18,561 bases of DNA from an uncultured Hungatella sp. (GTDB lineage: Bacteria; Bacillota; Clostridia; Lachnospirales; Lachnospiraceae). Numbering within the stretch: position 1 is the first letter of the stretch; the number at the start of each line of letters is the position of its first letter. The notes under the pieces are model-generated. The model saw only the letters and a list, made by a program, of their open reading frames with translations, was not told where the DNA came from and did not search any database. The translations under genes were made by a program, and so were the position numbers. The DNA is taken from positions 1 to 18,561 of the forward strand of contig CAUEKH010000010.1 of the NCBI GenBank assembly GCA_959018155.1, given 5' to 3'. Positions 1 to 7,583 of this stretch are shown here, in pieces.

Positions 1-115
1 GAAGAAGGCTGAAAAGGATGCAGAGACGGATTGACGGCGTGTAGCAGGAGTATGAGCGATATGGCGTTAAACGATAACCTGTACGTTCCGCGCACAGGTC
101 ACCGTCTTCAATCAG

Positions 116-155
116 ATACGGCGGCAGGAAAATATCAAAATTCCTGCCGCCGTAT
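116..155. terminator. Perfect 15-bp inverted repeat, probable bidirectional terminator
   Basis: The arms ATACGGCGGCAGGAA and TTCCTGCCGCCGTAT are exact complements separated by a 10-nt A-rich loop. The plus side continues into a moderately T-rich stretch (tattcttt). The hairpin sits 18 bp beyond the stop of the DUF3021 gene, so it most likely ends the minus-strand LytTR/DUF3021 transcript. It could also end a plus-strand gene entering from the left edge. The minus side has no T-tract, so efficiency in that direction is uncertain. Confidence 0.7.
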
Positions 156-172
156 TATTCTTTATGACGCTT

Positions 173-583
173 CTATTTCTCCAGGCCGGCCAGGATCCGG
201 TTGATTTCATCGGCTTCATACTGTCTTACAGTATGAAAATAGGAGTGAATGAGTACCTGGCATCCGAAGAAAACAACGAATGTGAAGGCCAGTACAGCCG
301 GAGTCAGGATACCGGGCACGAATACGGCGCAGGCGGCCAGAACGATGGCGTATTCCAGGAGGGAACTGACAGCCAGATACTGGAATTTCGACTTAAAAGA
401 AAACATGGAAATGAAGTAATCGACGGCTTCTATCGCGACAATGATGACAAAATCAGTGAAAAGGGTTACGCTGGAGACTGTGTAGTACGGCCCGACAGCC
501 AGGTTGAATAAAATGGTTGCAAGTACGACGATGGTAAATACAATTGCCATGGAAGGCAGATACGTTCTGATAATCACTTTCAT
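173..583 (-). CDS. DUF3021 family four-helix membrane protein
   Basis: This 136-residue, very hydrophobic protein has about four predicted membrane segments (roughly residues 10-30, 36-56, 73-93 and 95-115), the usual size and layout of DUF3021 proteins. Its ATG overlaps the stop of the upstream LytTR gene by four bases (ATGA), and AGGAGG lies 8 nt before the start. DUF3021 genes in Firmicutes are typically found next to a small LytTR regulator, as here. By analogy with other LytTR/membrane-inhibitor pairs, the membrane protein may restrain or tune the regulator. That role is inference; nothing in the sequence shows an enzymatic activity. The family call rests on size, topology and the partner gene. 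Confidence 0.8.
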   Translation of the reverse strand: MKVIIRTYLPSMAIVFTIVVLATILFNLAVGPYYTVSSVTLFTDFVIIVAIEAVDYFISMFSFKSKFQYLAVSSLLEYAIVLAACAVFVPGILTPAVLAFTFVVFFGCQVLIHSYFHTVRQYEADEINRILAGLEK

Positions 584-1032
584 AAAGATTCCTCCTGGTA
601 TGATAGTTTTTGTTTGAGTTTCGGGATGTAATTCCTGCTGACAATCAGCTTCTCTCCTGTTTTTAACAGCGCTTCTAAGCGGTGGTTCCAGAGCGGCGAT
701 ACGCTTTTTAACCAGGAGGTATTTAAGATGCAGTTTTTGCTGATTCTTGTAAATGGCGTTCCGGCCAGCCTGCTCTCCAGGCCGGCCAGAGTCTCACGGC
801 TTTCATAGACCTGGTTTCCGCTGTAAAGAAAGGTGCGTCCGTCTGCGGAATCAATGTAACAGATTTCTTCCAGAGGGAGATAGTGGGAACGCTCCCCGAT
901 CTTACCCTCCAGTGTAAAAGAATACTGGCGGATATGGTCAATGAGATGGGACAGCCGCCCATCCACTGAGCGGCAGCGGATGTCAATCTCTGTTTCCTGG
1001 ACAGGAAGTCCCTCGTATAGTGTGAGTTTCAT
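580..1032 (-). CDS. LytTR-type DNA-binding transcriptional regulator
   Basis: This 150-residue protein has a LytTR DNA-binding domain over about residues 45-145. The domain shows the typical order: a strand with LPLEEICYIDS, then FLYSGNQVYESRETL, then FTRISKNCILN (about 94-104), and a C-terminal LIVSRNYIPKLKQKL (about 129-143). There is no receiver domain, so it is a stand-alone regulator rather than a phosphorylation-controlled one. It starts at an ATG 9 nt after AAGGAG and is transcribed from a promoter near 1134-1162. It is translationally coupled to the DUF3021 gene. Regulators of this class commonly control their own operon and adjacent transport or stress genes, but no LytTR direct repeat was identified here, so its targets are unknown. 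Confidence 0.88.
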   Translation of the reverse strand: MKLTLYEGLPVQETEIDIRCRSVDGRLSHLIDHIRQYSFTLEGKIGERSHYLPLEEICYIDSADGRTFLYSGNQVYESRETLAGLESRLAGTPFTRISKNCILNTSWLKSVSPLWNHRLEALLKTGEKLIVSRNYIPKLKQKLSYQEESL

Positions 1033-1133
1033 AAAAATATTCTCCTTCAGAGCAGTAAGCGTTTAGTTTCAACGGCCTGTGGTGTGTGTACAGACTGCTG
1101 TTTTGAATCCTGTGCACGGGATTTTACGGTTTC

Positions 1134-1162
1134 ATTATATGGGAATGAGGTTAGAAGAACAA
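1134..1162 (-). promoter_or_regulatory. Sigma-A-type promoter of the LytTR/DUF3021 operon
   Basis: On the minus strand a perfect TATAAT (-10; plus 1134-1139) is preceded by TTGTTC (-35; plus 1157-1162) with a 17-bp spacer. Transcription would start near 1127, giving a leader of about 95 nt before the LytTR ATG at 1032. The -35 is weak (first three bases match), which suits an activator-dependent promoter. Confidence 0.6.
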
Positions 1163-1206
1163 GGGAAAATCCACAGGATGCCTTTTTGCCATGGTAAGAT
1201 GCACAG

Positions 1207-1252
1207 ACAGAAACAGGAAGGAACCGTACGATTCCTCCTTGGTTCTGTTTTT
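1207..1252. terminator. Imperfect hairpin after the rRNA methyltransferase gene
   Basis: Two 17-nt arms (1207-1223 and 1232-1248) pair at 14 positions plus one G-T wobble around an 8-nt loop. A T-run (TTTTT) follows on the plus side. It lies just beyond the methyltransferase stop and before the LytTR promoter, so it probably separates the two minus-strand units. The T-run is on the wrong side for a classical minus-strand terminator, so the assignment is only moderate. Confidence 0.45.
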
Positions 1253-1266
1253 ATATTGTTTTCCGG

Positions 1267-2472
1267 TTACTTTTCGTCGCACACCTGGAAGATATAGAAT
1301 TTTAAATAATAAGAAGTCTCGTCCCCGGACCAGAGAATCGGGTGGTCCGGCGCCTGGGTTCTGTATTCCACCTGGCGCAGACGTTTGTGGACATTTCCTG
1401 CGGCCTCCCGGATGGTTTTGGTAAAGAGTTCCGGTGTCATGAAGTGGGAACAGGAGCAGGTGGCCAGATAACCGCCGTCCTTAACCAGCTTCATGCCGCG
1501 CAGGTTGATTTCCCGGTAGCCCTTCACTGCATTTTTGACGGAATTTCTTGATTTCGTGAACGCAGGCGGGTCCAAAATGACCACATCGAACTTTTCTCCG
1601 CTCTGTTCCAAACTGGGGAGAAGTTCGAACACATCGGCGCACGTAAATGTAACCCGGTCGGAAAGGCCGTTCAATTCCGCGTTTTCCCGGGCCTGGGCGA
1701 CACCGAGTTCAGAGGCGTCCACGCCGAGAACCTGGCTGGCGCCGGCAAGACCGGCATTCAAAGCGAAGGAACCGGTGTGGGTAAAGCAGTCGAGAACGCG
1801 TTTGCCGGGACAGAGGCGCTGGATTGCCAGGCGGTTGTATTTCTGGTCGAGGAAGAATCCGGTTTTCTGGCCGTCTTTTACGTCGACTAAATAGCGGACG
1901 CCATTTTCCACAATCTCGACCTTCGTGTCAAATGGCTCTCCGATAAATCCCTTGAAGCGTTCCATCCCCTCCTGGAGACGGACCTTGGCGTCGCTGCGCT
2001 CATAGACGCCGCGGATGGCGATTCCGTCTTCTGCGAGGACTGCCTTCAGCTTCTCCACGATCACCGGCTTTAAGCGGTCAATTCCCAGCGCTAAGGACTC
2101 CACCACAAGGACATCGGAGAATTTATCAATAATGATTCCGGGCAGGAAATCGGCTTCTCCGAAGATAATCCGGCAGCTTCCGGTATCAACCGTGGCTTTC
2201 CGGTACTCCCAGGCATTTCTCACTCTCATTTCGATGAATACGTCGTCGATAACGGCATCCTTTTTGCGGGACATCATGCGGACGGTCAGTTTTGAGTTGG
2301 TATTGATAAATCCGTGGCCCAGCGGGTAGCCGTCAAAATCCTCCACGAAGACCAGATCCCCGTTTTCAAATATTCCGGTGATGGTGTCGATCTCATTGTC
2401 GTAAATCCACAGGCCTCCGGCTTTTAAGGCGCGGCCTTCTCCTTTTCTTAATCTTACAGTTGCTGATTCCAT
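1267..2472 (-). CDS. RlmI-like 23S rRNA (cytosine-C5) methyltransferase, class I SAM-dependent
   Basis: The 401-residue product has the RlmI/YccW layout: an N-terminal PUA-like RNA-binding domain (about 1-75), a linking domain, and a Rossmann methyltransferase domain (about 200-385). The SAM-binding strand is VLDCFTHTGSF (226-236). The catalytic motif is DPPAFTKSR (301-309), followed by a CSCS motif (Cys339, Cys341) of the kind that supplies the nucleophile in m5C enzymes. The family modifies C1962 of 23S rRNA in E. coli; the exact target here is inferred. I chose the ATG at 2472 because AAGGAG lies at proper spacing; the reading frame stays open upstream only because it overlaps the previous gene. 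The gene is the last of a three-gene minus operon, 20 nt after the ECF gene. Confidence 0.88.
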   Translation of the reverse strand: MESATVRLRKGEGRALKAGGLWIYDNEIDTITGIFENGDLVFVEDFDGYPLGHGFINTNSKLTVRMMSRKKDAVIDDVFIEMRVRNAWEYRKATVDTGSCRIIFGEADFLPGIIIDKFSDVLVVESLALGIDRLKPVIVEKLKAVLAEDGIAIRGVYERSDAKVRLQEGMERFKGFIGEPFDTKVEIVENGVRYLVDVKDGQKTGFFLDQKYNRLAIQRLCPGKRVLDCFTHTGSFALNAGLAGASQVLGVDASELGVAQARENAELNGLSDRVTFTCADVFELLPSLEQSGEKFDVVILDPPAFTKSRNSVKNAVKGYREINLRGMKLVKDGGYLATCSCSHFMTPELFTKTIREAAGNVHKRLRQVEYRTQAPDHPILWSGDETSYYLKFYIFQVCDEK

Positions 2473-2492
2473 GAAAATTCTCCTTTGCTTAT

Positions 2493-2987
2493 TTACAGAT
2501 TTCGTTTTAAATAGTTTAACAGGGAATAGAGCGGTTGAAATAAAATCAGGGCCAGCACGAAATTGCCGATTCCGTGGATGATATCGAAAGGAATACCCGA
2601 GGACCACCAGGCCAGCGCCGCGCCGGGGCCGCCTGCAAACAGCCACGATACGGAGCAGAGCAGGCCGAAGAGCATACCGAAAATACCGGAAAGCAGGGCC
2701 GCGGACAGAGAGGACGGGCAGCCCCATTTTCCAAGGACAAAGGCCGCCGCGCAGAGGACCGCCCAGACATAGAGGTAGGAAAACCACCATGGACCAAAGC
2801 CGTAGACGAGTCCTTCCAGCGCGACGAATACGTACAGGATAATCCAGACGTGCTTTCGGAATACCAGGGTATAGAGGATTAAAAGCAGCGACACCAGTTC
2901 GACATTGGGAAGAAAGGAGAGGCTGACCTGTGTCAGGAACAGCACGGCCGAAAGCAGCGCATCTAAAACCAGTTCTTTTGTACTCAT
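2493..2987 (-). CDS. ECF-type transporter substrate-binding (S) component-like membrane protein
   Basis: This 164-residue protein has about five to six hydrophobic segments, the size and topology of ECF S components, which bind a vitamin or metal-related substrate in the membrane and pair with a shared EcfT-EcfA-EcfA' module. It follows a DUF4430 gene with a 4-nt gap, and there is no strong ribosome-binding site before the ATG at 2987, which suggests translational coupling. A longer frame opens at 3077 but lies inside the DUF4430 gene and lacks plausible protein character, so it was rejected. DUF4430 belongs to the transcobalamin-like fold family, which makes a corrinoid or related ligand a reasonable but unproven guess. 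No energising module is present in the window. The substrate is unknown. Confidence 0.7.
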   Translation of the reverse strand: MSTKELVLDALLSAVLFLTQVSLSFLPNVELVSLLLILYTLVFRKHVWIILYVFVALEGLVYGFGPWWFSYLYVWAVLCAAAFVLGKWGCPSSLSAALLSGIFGMLFGLLCSVSWLFAGGPGAALAWWSSGIPFDIIHGIGNFVLALILFQPLYSLLNYLKRNL

Positions 2988-2991
2988 AAGC

Positions 2992-3426
2992 TTACGATGC
3001 CGGCGTGTAGACGATGGCATACTGCTCGCCGTCCTTGATTGGCTGCATACTGATTCCGTAATTAGTCGGTTCCCCATTTAAAAGCAGGGCCCAGTACGCG
3101 CCATCCGACTGATAATCGGCCCGGACTCCATTGACCTCTGTGATCATCAGTCCGAATTCTTCCGTGGTAGTTCCGTCTAAAGTCAACTCCGGTATCTGGT
3201 CGGCTGCGCCTTTTAAATACTGTTCCTCTGTGGTGACCTGGTAAGTGTCTTTCTGTCCGTCTTCGTAAATGACATCAATGGTAATGGTTTTGCTTCCGGC
3301 CATAGGAACCGGCCTCGTGAGCGAATATACAACCAGCAGAAGCGCCAGTACTGCCGCGGCCACACATGCGCCTAAAAGCGGGGAAGGCTTAAGGGGCCAT
3401 TTCTTTTTTGATTTCTCTGCACTCAT
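2992..3426 (-). CDS. DUF4430 domain protein with N-terminal membrane anchor
   Basis: The 144-residue product has a basic N-terminus, one membrane segment (about residues 17-38) and an extracytoplasmic domain (about 45-144). That domain matches the DUF4430 (transcobalamin C-terminal-like) pattern: TITIDVIYEDG, then LTLDGTTTEEFGLMITEVNG, then ADYQSDGAYWALLLNGEPTN and a final G-x-xYAIVYTP strand. Many such domains are found beside ECF transporter genes in Clostridia, and here the next gene encodes an ECF S-like protein. I infer that the domain presents a small ligand to the S component from the outer face of the membrane. AAGGAAG precedes the ATG by about 9 nt, and a promoter lies at 3468-3497. 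It has no lipobox, so it is anchored by its helix. Confidence 0.78.
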   Translation of the reverse strand: MSAEKSKKKWPLKPSPLLGACVAAAVLALLLVVYSLTRPVPMAGSKTITIDVIYEDGQKDTYQVTTEEQYLKGAADQIPELTLDGTTTEEFGLMITEVNGVRADYQSDGAYWALLLNGEPTNYGISMQPIKDGEQYAIVYTPAS

Positions 3427-3467
3427 AAAAAATGTTACTTCCTTATTCTTTGATTTAATTCTGCATT

Positions 3468-3497
3468 AGTATATCACAGGTGGCGGGGGGTCTGCAA
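3468..3497 (-). promoter_or_regulatory. Promoter of the DUF4430-ECF-methyltransferase operon
   Basis: On the minus strand TATACT (-10; plus 3468-3473) carries an upstream TG one base away (extended -10). TTGCAG (-35; plus 3492-3497) lies 18 bp further upstream. The leader would be about 35 nt. Confidence 0.55.
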
Positions 3498-3654
3498 GGA
3501 TTGGTGAGAAATTCCGTGTCAGCCGCCAGGGCCGGGGGCGGGCCGCCGCCCACCGCTTCTGTTCATGATTTCGGCTGGGGCAGTTCTAAGGCCGTATGGA
3601 AGCAGAATCGAGGGGAACGAGAGCTTTCATCGGGAGGATTTGTGGGGGAAAGAC

Positions 3655-3683
3655 TTTTCTGCGGGGAGATAGTCAGGTATAAT
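3655..3683 (+). promoter_or_regulatory. Candidate promoter for the sirtuin-like gene
   Basis: A perfect TATAAT (3678-3683) has a weak -35 TTTTCT (3655-3660) at 17 bp. The leader to the ATG at 3764 would be about 75 nt. The weak -35 makes this tentative. Confidence 0.35.
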
Positions 3684-3763
3684 GGCGCGGGGAGATTTGT
3701 AAATTAAAATGGCTGGATAAAAATTTGAATCATTGATGGATATTTTAAGAAAGGTTGAGATAC

Positions 3764-4381
3764 ATGGAAATCAGGGAACAGTTGAAGCAGGATTTGGCGG
3801 ATTGTGAGAGAGTTTTAATTGGGATTGGGGAAGAGTGGAAGGCGGAAAGGACACCAGATGCCGTCGAGGTTTATGGGAAGCTTTTTGAACTGATCGGGGA
3901 GAAGGACTATTTTGTTGTTACGACTGTGACGGACGCTGTGATTTTTCAGTCGAAGCTGGATGGGAAGAGGATTACAGCGCCTTGCGGAAATGTGACGTGG
4001 AGGCAGTGTTCGGAGAGCTGTACGAAGGATATCTGGGAGCCGGGGGAGATTCCGGAGGATATCTGTCCTCACTGCGGCGCGCCGCTGGCGGGGAATACGA
4101 TTGAGGCGAAAAAGTATATTGAGGAGGGGTATCTGCCTCAGTGGAACGCTTATACCCGCTGGCTGGCAGGGACGCTGAATAAGAAACTGGTGATTTTGGA
4201 ACTGGGCGTCGGGTTCGGAACGCCTACCGTCGTCCGCTGGCCTTTTGAAAAGACTGCGGCGGTGAATAAGAAGGCGCGTATGTACCGGATTCATGGAAAA
4301 TTTGCGCAGCTTTCTGAAGAAATCAGAGAGAAAGCGGTCTCCGTTCCGGAGAATTCTGTGGAATTTATCAGGACGCTTTAA
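3764..4381 (+). CDS. Divergent sirtuin-like (Sir2 fold) protein with zinc-binding cysteines
   Basis: The 205-residue product shows Sir2-like landmarks in order. RVLIGIGEEW (16-25) sits where sirtuins have the NAD-binding GAG-x-S loop. TTVTDAV (53-59) resembles the TTNVD motif. Cysteines Cys82, Cys86, Cys101 and Cys104 form a probable zinc ribbon (the last pair in CPHCGAPL). ELGVGFGTPTVVRWPF (146-161) resembles the GVGxNTP motif of macrodomain-linked sirtuins. It is shorter than typical sirtuins (about 240-300). The GAG loop is altered and I cannot find the catalytic HG; the corresponding stretch reads RITAPCGN. It may therefore not be an active deacylase. The ATG at 3764 follows AAGAAAGG at good spacing; a TTG at 3755 in the same frame has none. 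It lies 69 bp before hisH with no terminator between. Confidence 0.62.
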   Translation: MEIREQLKQDLADCERVLIGIGEEWKAERTPDAVEVYGKLFELIGEKDYFVVTTVTDAVIFQSKLDGKRITAPCGNVTWRQCSESCTKDIWEPGEIPEDICPHCGAPLAGNTIEAKKYIEEGYLPQWNAYTRWLAGTLNKKLVILELGVGFGTPTVVRWPFEKTAAVNKKARMYRIHGKFAQLSEEIREKAVSVPENSVEFIRTL

Positions 4382-4391
4382 ATTTATTTTG

Positions 4392-4420
4392 TTGTGCTGA
4401 CCGATCTCCTGTGTTAAAAT
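4392..4420 (+). promoter_or_regulatory. Promoter upstream of hisH
   Basis: TTGTGC (4392-4397) and TAAAAT (4415-4420) are separated by exactly 17 bp. They lie in the gap between the sirtuin-like gene and hisH, about 30 bp before the hisH start. The his-ung-uppP unit may therefore be transcribed independently as well as by read-through. Confidence 0.55.
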
Positions 4421-4450
4421 GTTGAAAAAAGGCGGAATGAGGTGAAGTCC

Positions 4451-5080
4451 ATGATAGCGGTGATTGATTATGATGCCGGAAATTTGAAAAGCGTAGAGAA
4501 AGCGCTTACCGCGTTGGGGGAGAAGCCGGCGGTAAGCCGGGATAAAGATGTGATTCTCTGCGCAGATAAAGTGATACTTCCGGGGGTTGGTTCCTTCGGG
4601 GATGCGATGGAGAAACTTCATCAGTATGGACTGGTGGAGGTGATACGGAAGGTGGCTGCTTCCGGCACTCCGTTTCTGGGGATCTGTCTCGGACTCCAGC
4701 TTCTTTTTGACAGCAGCGAGGAGAGCAGCGGCGTTCCCGGCCTGGGGCTTCTTCCGGGGAAGATTGTCAAGTTTCCGGACAGGCCAGGGTTCAAGGTGCC
4801 TCATATGGGGTGGAACAGTCTTTCCATACGCCCCGGGGCCAGGCTTTATCAGGGGCTGGAATCGGGGGCTTACGTCTATTTTGTCCATTCCTTCTATTTA
4901 GAAGCGGAGAGAGAGGCGGATGTGGCGGCTTTTGCGGAATACGGGGTGCCATTTCACGCTTCGGTGGAGCGTGGCAATCTCTTTGGCTGCCAGTTTCATC
5001 CGGAAAAGAGCGGCGATACGGGACTTGCGATCCTGAAGAATTTTATCGAACTGCCGCAGGAGGTGCCCTATGCTGACTAA
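4451..5080 (+). CDS. hisH: Imidazole glycerol phosphate synthase, glutamine amidotransferase subunit
   Basis: The 209-residue product is a class I glutamine amidotransferase that supplies ammonia to HisF in histidine biosynthesis. The catalytic triad is visible: Cys79 in [10 protein letters not shown], His183 and Glu185 in GCQFHPEKS. Other family motifs are [14 protein letters not shown] near the start, [17 protein letters not shown] (117-122) and YFVHSFY. The length is normal for HisH. A GTG at 4442 lies in frame, but the ATG at 4451 has GAGGTG at proper spacing, so I use it. The gene overlaps hisF by 11 bases, consistent with the two subunits forming a complex. Confidence 0.96.
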   Translation: MIAVIDYDAGNLKSVEKALTALGEKPAVSRDKDVILCADKVILPGVGSFGDAMEKLHQYGLVEVIRKVAASGTPFLGICLGLQLLFDSSEESSGVPGLGLLPGKIVKFPDRPGFKVPHMGWNSLSIRPGARLYQGLESGAYVYFVHSFYLEAEREADVAAFAEYGVPFHASVERGNLFGCQFHPEKSGDTGLAILKNFIELPQEVPYAD

Positions 5081-5831
5081 GAGAATTATTCCATGCCTGG
5101 ATGTACATAATGGCCGGGTGGTGAAGGGCGTCAATTTCGTGAACTTGAAGGACGCCGGTGATCCGGTGGAGATAGCGGCGGCCTACGATAAGGCAGGAGC
5201 CGACGAACTGGTATTTCTCGATATTACCGCGTCTTCCGACAACCGCAGTACGGTGGTAGACATGGTGCGCCGTGTGGCGGAGACGGTATTTATCCCGTTT
5301 ACCGTAGGCGGAGGGATCCGCACGGTCGACGATTTTAAGATGCTTTTAAGAGAAGGGGCGGACAAAATTTCCATCAATTCTTCCGCCATCAATACGCCGG
5401 AACTGATCTCGGCAGCCGCCGACAAGTTCGGCCGTCAGTGCGTGGTGGTGGCGATTGACGCCAGGAGAAGAGAAGATGGAAGCGGCTGGAATGTCTATAA
5501 AAATGGCGGCCGGATCGACACCGGACTCGACGCGGTGGAGTGGGCCATGAAGGCCGATAAGCTGGGGGCCGGGGAAATCCTGCTCACCAGCATGGACTGC
5601 GACGGGACGAAGGCCGGGTACGATGATGAGTTAAACGCGGTGATTGCGGACTGCGTCTCGGTGCCGGTGATTGCGTCCGGCGGGGCCGGCACCATGGAAC
5701 ATTTCTACAATGCCCTGACGAAGGGAAAGGCGGATGCGGCGCTGGCGGCTTCCCTTTTCCACTACAGGGAACTGGAGATAAAAGAACTGAAGCGGTATCT
5801 TGCAGGTCGGGGGCTTCCGATGCGGCTGTAG
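5070..5831 (+). CDS. hisF: Imidazole glycerol phosphate synthase, cyclase subunit
   Basis: The 253-residue TIM-barrel protein starts [20 protein letters not shown], as HisF does, and has both catalytic aspartates, Asp11 and Asp130 (VVVAIDARR). It joins ammonia from HisH to PRFAR to give imidazole glycerol phosphate and AICAR. The phosphate-binding loops VGGGIR (79-84) and ASGGAG are present. AGGAGG lies inside the end of hisH, 5-6 nt before the ATG. Length is normal. No hisA, hisI or other histidine genes follow; ung comes next after 73 bp. Confidence 0.97.
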   Translation: MLTKRIIPCLDVHNGRVVKGVNFVNLKDAGDPVEIAAAYDKAGADELVFLDITASSDNRSTVVDMVRRVAETVFIPFTVGGGIRTVDDFKMLLREGADKISINSSAINTPELISAAADKFGRQCVVVAIDARRREDGSGWNVYKNGGRIDTGLDAVEWAMKADKLGAGEILLTSMDCDGTKAGYDDELNAVIADCVSVPVIASGGAGTMEHFYNALTKGKADAALAASLFHYRELEIKELKRYLAGRGLPMRL

Positions 5832-5904
5832 CAGGGGAGAACCGCGCTGCCGGCCTGGCGGAAAGATATGTGATAAGAAATACAGACAGGAAGAGGAACG
5901 AAAA

Positions 5905-6579
5905 ATGGGTGCAATTGATAACGACTGGCTGGAACCCTTAAGTGTGGAGTTTAAAAAGCCGTACTACAGGGAACTTTATAAAAAGGTAAAACACGAGTAT
6001 GAGACGAAGCGGGTATTTCCTGACGCGGATGATATTTTCAACGCTTTCCAGTTCACTCCGCTTTCTAAGGTGAAGGTGGTGATTCTTGGACAGGATCCGT
6101 ACCACAATTATGGACAGGCCCACGGACTCAGCTTCTCGGTGAAGCCGGGGGTGGATATTCCGCCGTCGCTGGTGAATATTTACCAGGAATTACACGATGA
6201 TCTGGGATGCGACATCCCAAACAACGGATATTTAAAAAAATGGGCCGACCAGGGCGTGATGCTCTTAAACACGGTTTTGACTGTGCGGGCCCATGCGGCC
6301 AACTCCCATCAGGGGATTGGATGGGAGGAATTTACGGATGCGGCCATTAAGATTTTAAATGAACAGGATCGCCCGATGGTATTTATCCTGTGGGGGCGTC
6401 CGGCGCAGAGCAAGAAGGTGATGCTGACGAACCCGAAGCATCTCATACTGGAAGCGCCTCATCCCAGCCCGCTGTCAGCATTCCGGGGATTCTTTGGAAG
6501 CAAACCGTTCAGCAAGACGAACGCTTATTTAGAGGCAAACGGTCTGGAGCCGATAGACTGGCAAATCGAAAATATATAG
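5905..6579 (+). CDS. ung: Uracil-DNA glycosylase, family 1
   Basis: The 224-residue product removes uracil from DNA as the first step of base-excision repair. It has the catalytic motif [10 protein letters not shown] with Asp64 as the water-activating residue, followed by GQAHGLSFS. The C-terminal DNA-intercalating motif [13 protein letters not shown] and the LLNTVLTV strand are also present. Length matches family-1 Ung. I use the ATG at 5905, which follows the purine-rich AGGAAGAGGAA and begins MGAIDNDW; the longer open frame from 5800 overlaps hisF and is Cys/Gly/Arg-rich. It is followed by uppP after 23 bp, so it is in the same transcript. Confidence 0.95.
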   Translation: MGAIDNDWLEPLSVEFKKPYYRELYKKVKHEYETKRVFPDADDIFNAFQFTPLSKVKVVILGQDPYHNYGQAHGLSFSVKPGVDIPPSLVNIYQELHDDLGCDIPNNGYLKKWADQGVMLLNTVLTVRAHAANSHQGIGWEEFTDAAIKILNEQDRPMVFILWGRPAQSKKVMLTNPKHLILEAPHPSPLSAFRGFFGSKPFSKTNAYLEANGLEPIDWQIENI

Positions 6580-6602
6580 GAATACAGAGGACAGGAATAG
6601 AC

Positions 6603-7442
6603 ATGAGTATAATTGAGATTTTGAAAGTAATCGTGCTGGGGATTGTGGAGGGCTTTACGGAGTGGCTTCCCATCAGCAGTACGGGCCATATGATACTGGT
6701 GGATGAGATCATCCATTTAAAACAGCCCGATGACTTTAAAAATATGTTTCTGGTGGTGATTCAGCTTGGCGCAATTCTGGCGGTGGTCGTCATGTATTTC
6801 CACAAACTGAATCCATTTTCACCGAAGAAGAAGCCGTCTCAGAAGCGGGCGACCATGGAACTGTGGTTTAAGATTATTCTGGCCTGCGTGCCGGCGGCCA
6901 TTGTCGGGCTTCTGGTCGATGATATCCTGGATCAGTACCTGATGAACGGATATGTGGTGGCGGCGACGCTGATTATCTACGGCGTGCTCTTTATCATTCT
7001 GGAGAACTGGAATAAGAGCAGGGTTTTTGAGGTGCAGAAGGTGGGACAGATTTCCTACCAGACTGCGCTCTATATCGGATTATTCCAGCTTCTGGCCCTC
7101 ATCCCCGGCACATCGCGGTCCGGCGCTACCATCTTAGGCGCCATGATCATGGGATGCTCGAGAGGCGCTTCCGCGGAGTTCTCCTTTTTCCTGGGAATTC
7201 CGGTCATGTTTGGGGCCAGCCTCTTAAAGATTGTCAAATACGGGTTAAATTTTACGGGGACGCAGGTCTTTTACCTGCTTCTCGGCATGGTTGTGGCGTT
7301 CGTGGTATCCGTCTATGCGATCCAGTTCCTGATGGGGTATATCAGAAAGCATGATTTTAAATTTTTCGGATATTACCGGATCGTTCTGGGGGTTATTGTA
7401 TTTATCTATTTTGGAATTACCGCACTGGTGGGAATTAATTAG
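6603..7442 (+). CDS. uppP: Undecaprenyl-diphosphatase (BacA family)
   Basis: The 279-residue polytopic membrane protein dephosphorylates undecaprenyl pyrophosphate to recycle the lipid carrier for peptidoglycan synthesis, and members can give bacitracin resistance when abundant. The active-site signature [14 protein letters not shown] (residues 16-29; Glu16, Glu20, His29) and PGTSRSGAT (168-176; Arg172) are both intact. Roughly eight hydrophobic segments follow, as expected. The ATG at 6603 is preceded by AGGACAGGAA. A long in-frame extension to 6390 lies within ung and is rejected. The gene ends at TAG 7442, just before a strong terminator. Confidence 0.95.
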   Translation: MSIIEILKVIVLGIVEGFTEWLPISSTGHMILVDEIIHLKQPDDFKNMFLVVIQLGAILAVVVMYFHKLNPFSPKKKPSQKRATMELWFKIILACVPAAIVGLLVDDILDQYLMNGYVVAATLIIYGVLFIILENWNKSRVFEVQKVGQISYQTALYIGLFQLLALIPGTSRSGATILGAMIMGCSRGASAEFSFFLGIPVMFGASLLKIVKYGLNFTGTQVFYLLLGMVVAFVVSVYAIQFLMGYIRKHDFKFFGYYRIVLGVIVFIYFGITALVGIN

Positions 7443-7447
7443 AGGTG

Positions 7448-7464
7448 TCGGGCAGAATGCCCGA
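7448..7464 (+). other. Short perfect hairpin after uppP
   Basis: TCGGGCA and TGCCCGA pair exactly around a three-base GAA loop. It lies between the uppP stop and the main terminator and may protect the 3' end of the transcript. It lacks a T-run, so it is not a terminator by itself. Confidence 0.4.
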
Positions 7465-7474
7465 AATCGCATAA

Positions 7475-7530
7475 AAGAAGCCGCTTTCCGGCTGGAAATT
7501 AAAATTTCCGGTCGGGAATGCGGCTTTTTC
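7475..7530 (+). terminator. Intrinsic terminator of the hisHF-ung-uppP unit
   Basis: A long stem, from AAGCCGC at about 7478 to GCGGCTT at about 7526, contains pairing AATTTCC/GGAAATT near its tip and is followed by TTTTT. A few interior mismatches are present. It follows uppP directly and fits the end of the plus-strand operon. Confidence 0.85.
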
Positions 7531-7583
7531 AGAATATCCGGAAGGTACTTCGCTTTCTGTAACTGACAGCTGTTCTCTGGAAT

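Larger units (their letters stand above)
3427..3763. other. Divergent intergenic region, GC-rich
   Basis: This 337-bp stretch separates the minus-strand DUF4430/ECF/methyltransferase operon from the plus-strand sirtuin-like gene. It holds a minus promoter (3468-3497), a GC-rich hairpin (3536-3551, GGGCGG/CCGCCC), a plus promoter candidate (3655-3683) and the plus-strand ribosome-binding site just before 3764. A 75-codon open frame across 3480-3707 has no ribosome-binding site and low-complexity Gly/Arg/Pro content, so I do not call it a gene. I see no cobalamin riboswitch; the DUF4430 leader is only about 35 nt. Confidence 0.6.

Noticed and set aside
1..115. Possible tail of a plus-strand gene at the left edge
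   Set aside because: Two short frames end at 34 and 44, and a minus frame stays open, but none is long enough to support a call.
3427..3500. Cobalamin riboswitch upstream of the DUF4430 gene
   Set aside because: The leader from the predicted start site is only about 35 nt and no conserved B12-box pattern was seen.
3480..3707. 75-codon plus-strand open frame in the divergent intergenic region
   Set aside because: It has no ribosome-binding site, covers promoter elements of both strands and has low-complexity composition.
3815..4888. 357-codon minus-strand open frame antisense to the sirtuin-like gene and hisH
   Set aside because: It lies entirely opposite well-supported genes, is rich in His, Pro, Arg and Leu as expected of antisense GC-biased DNA, and has no ribosome-binding site.
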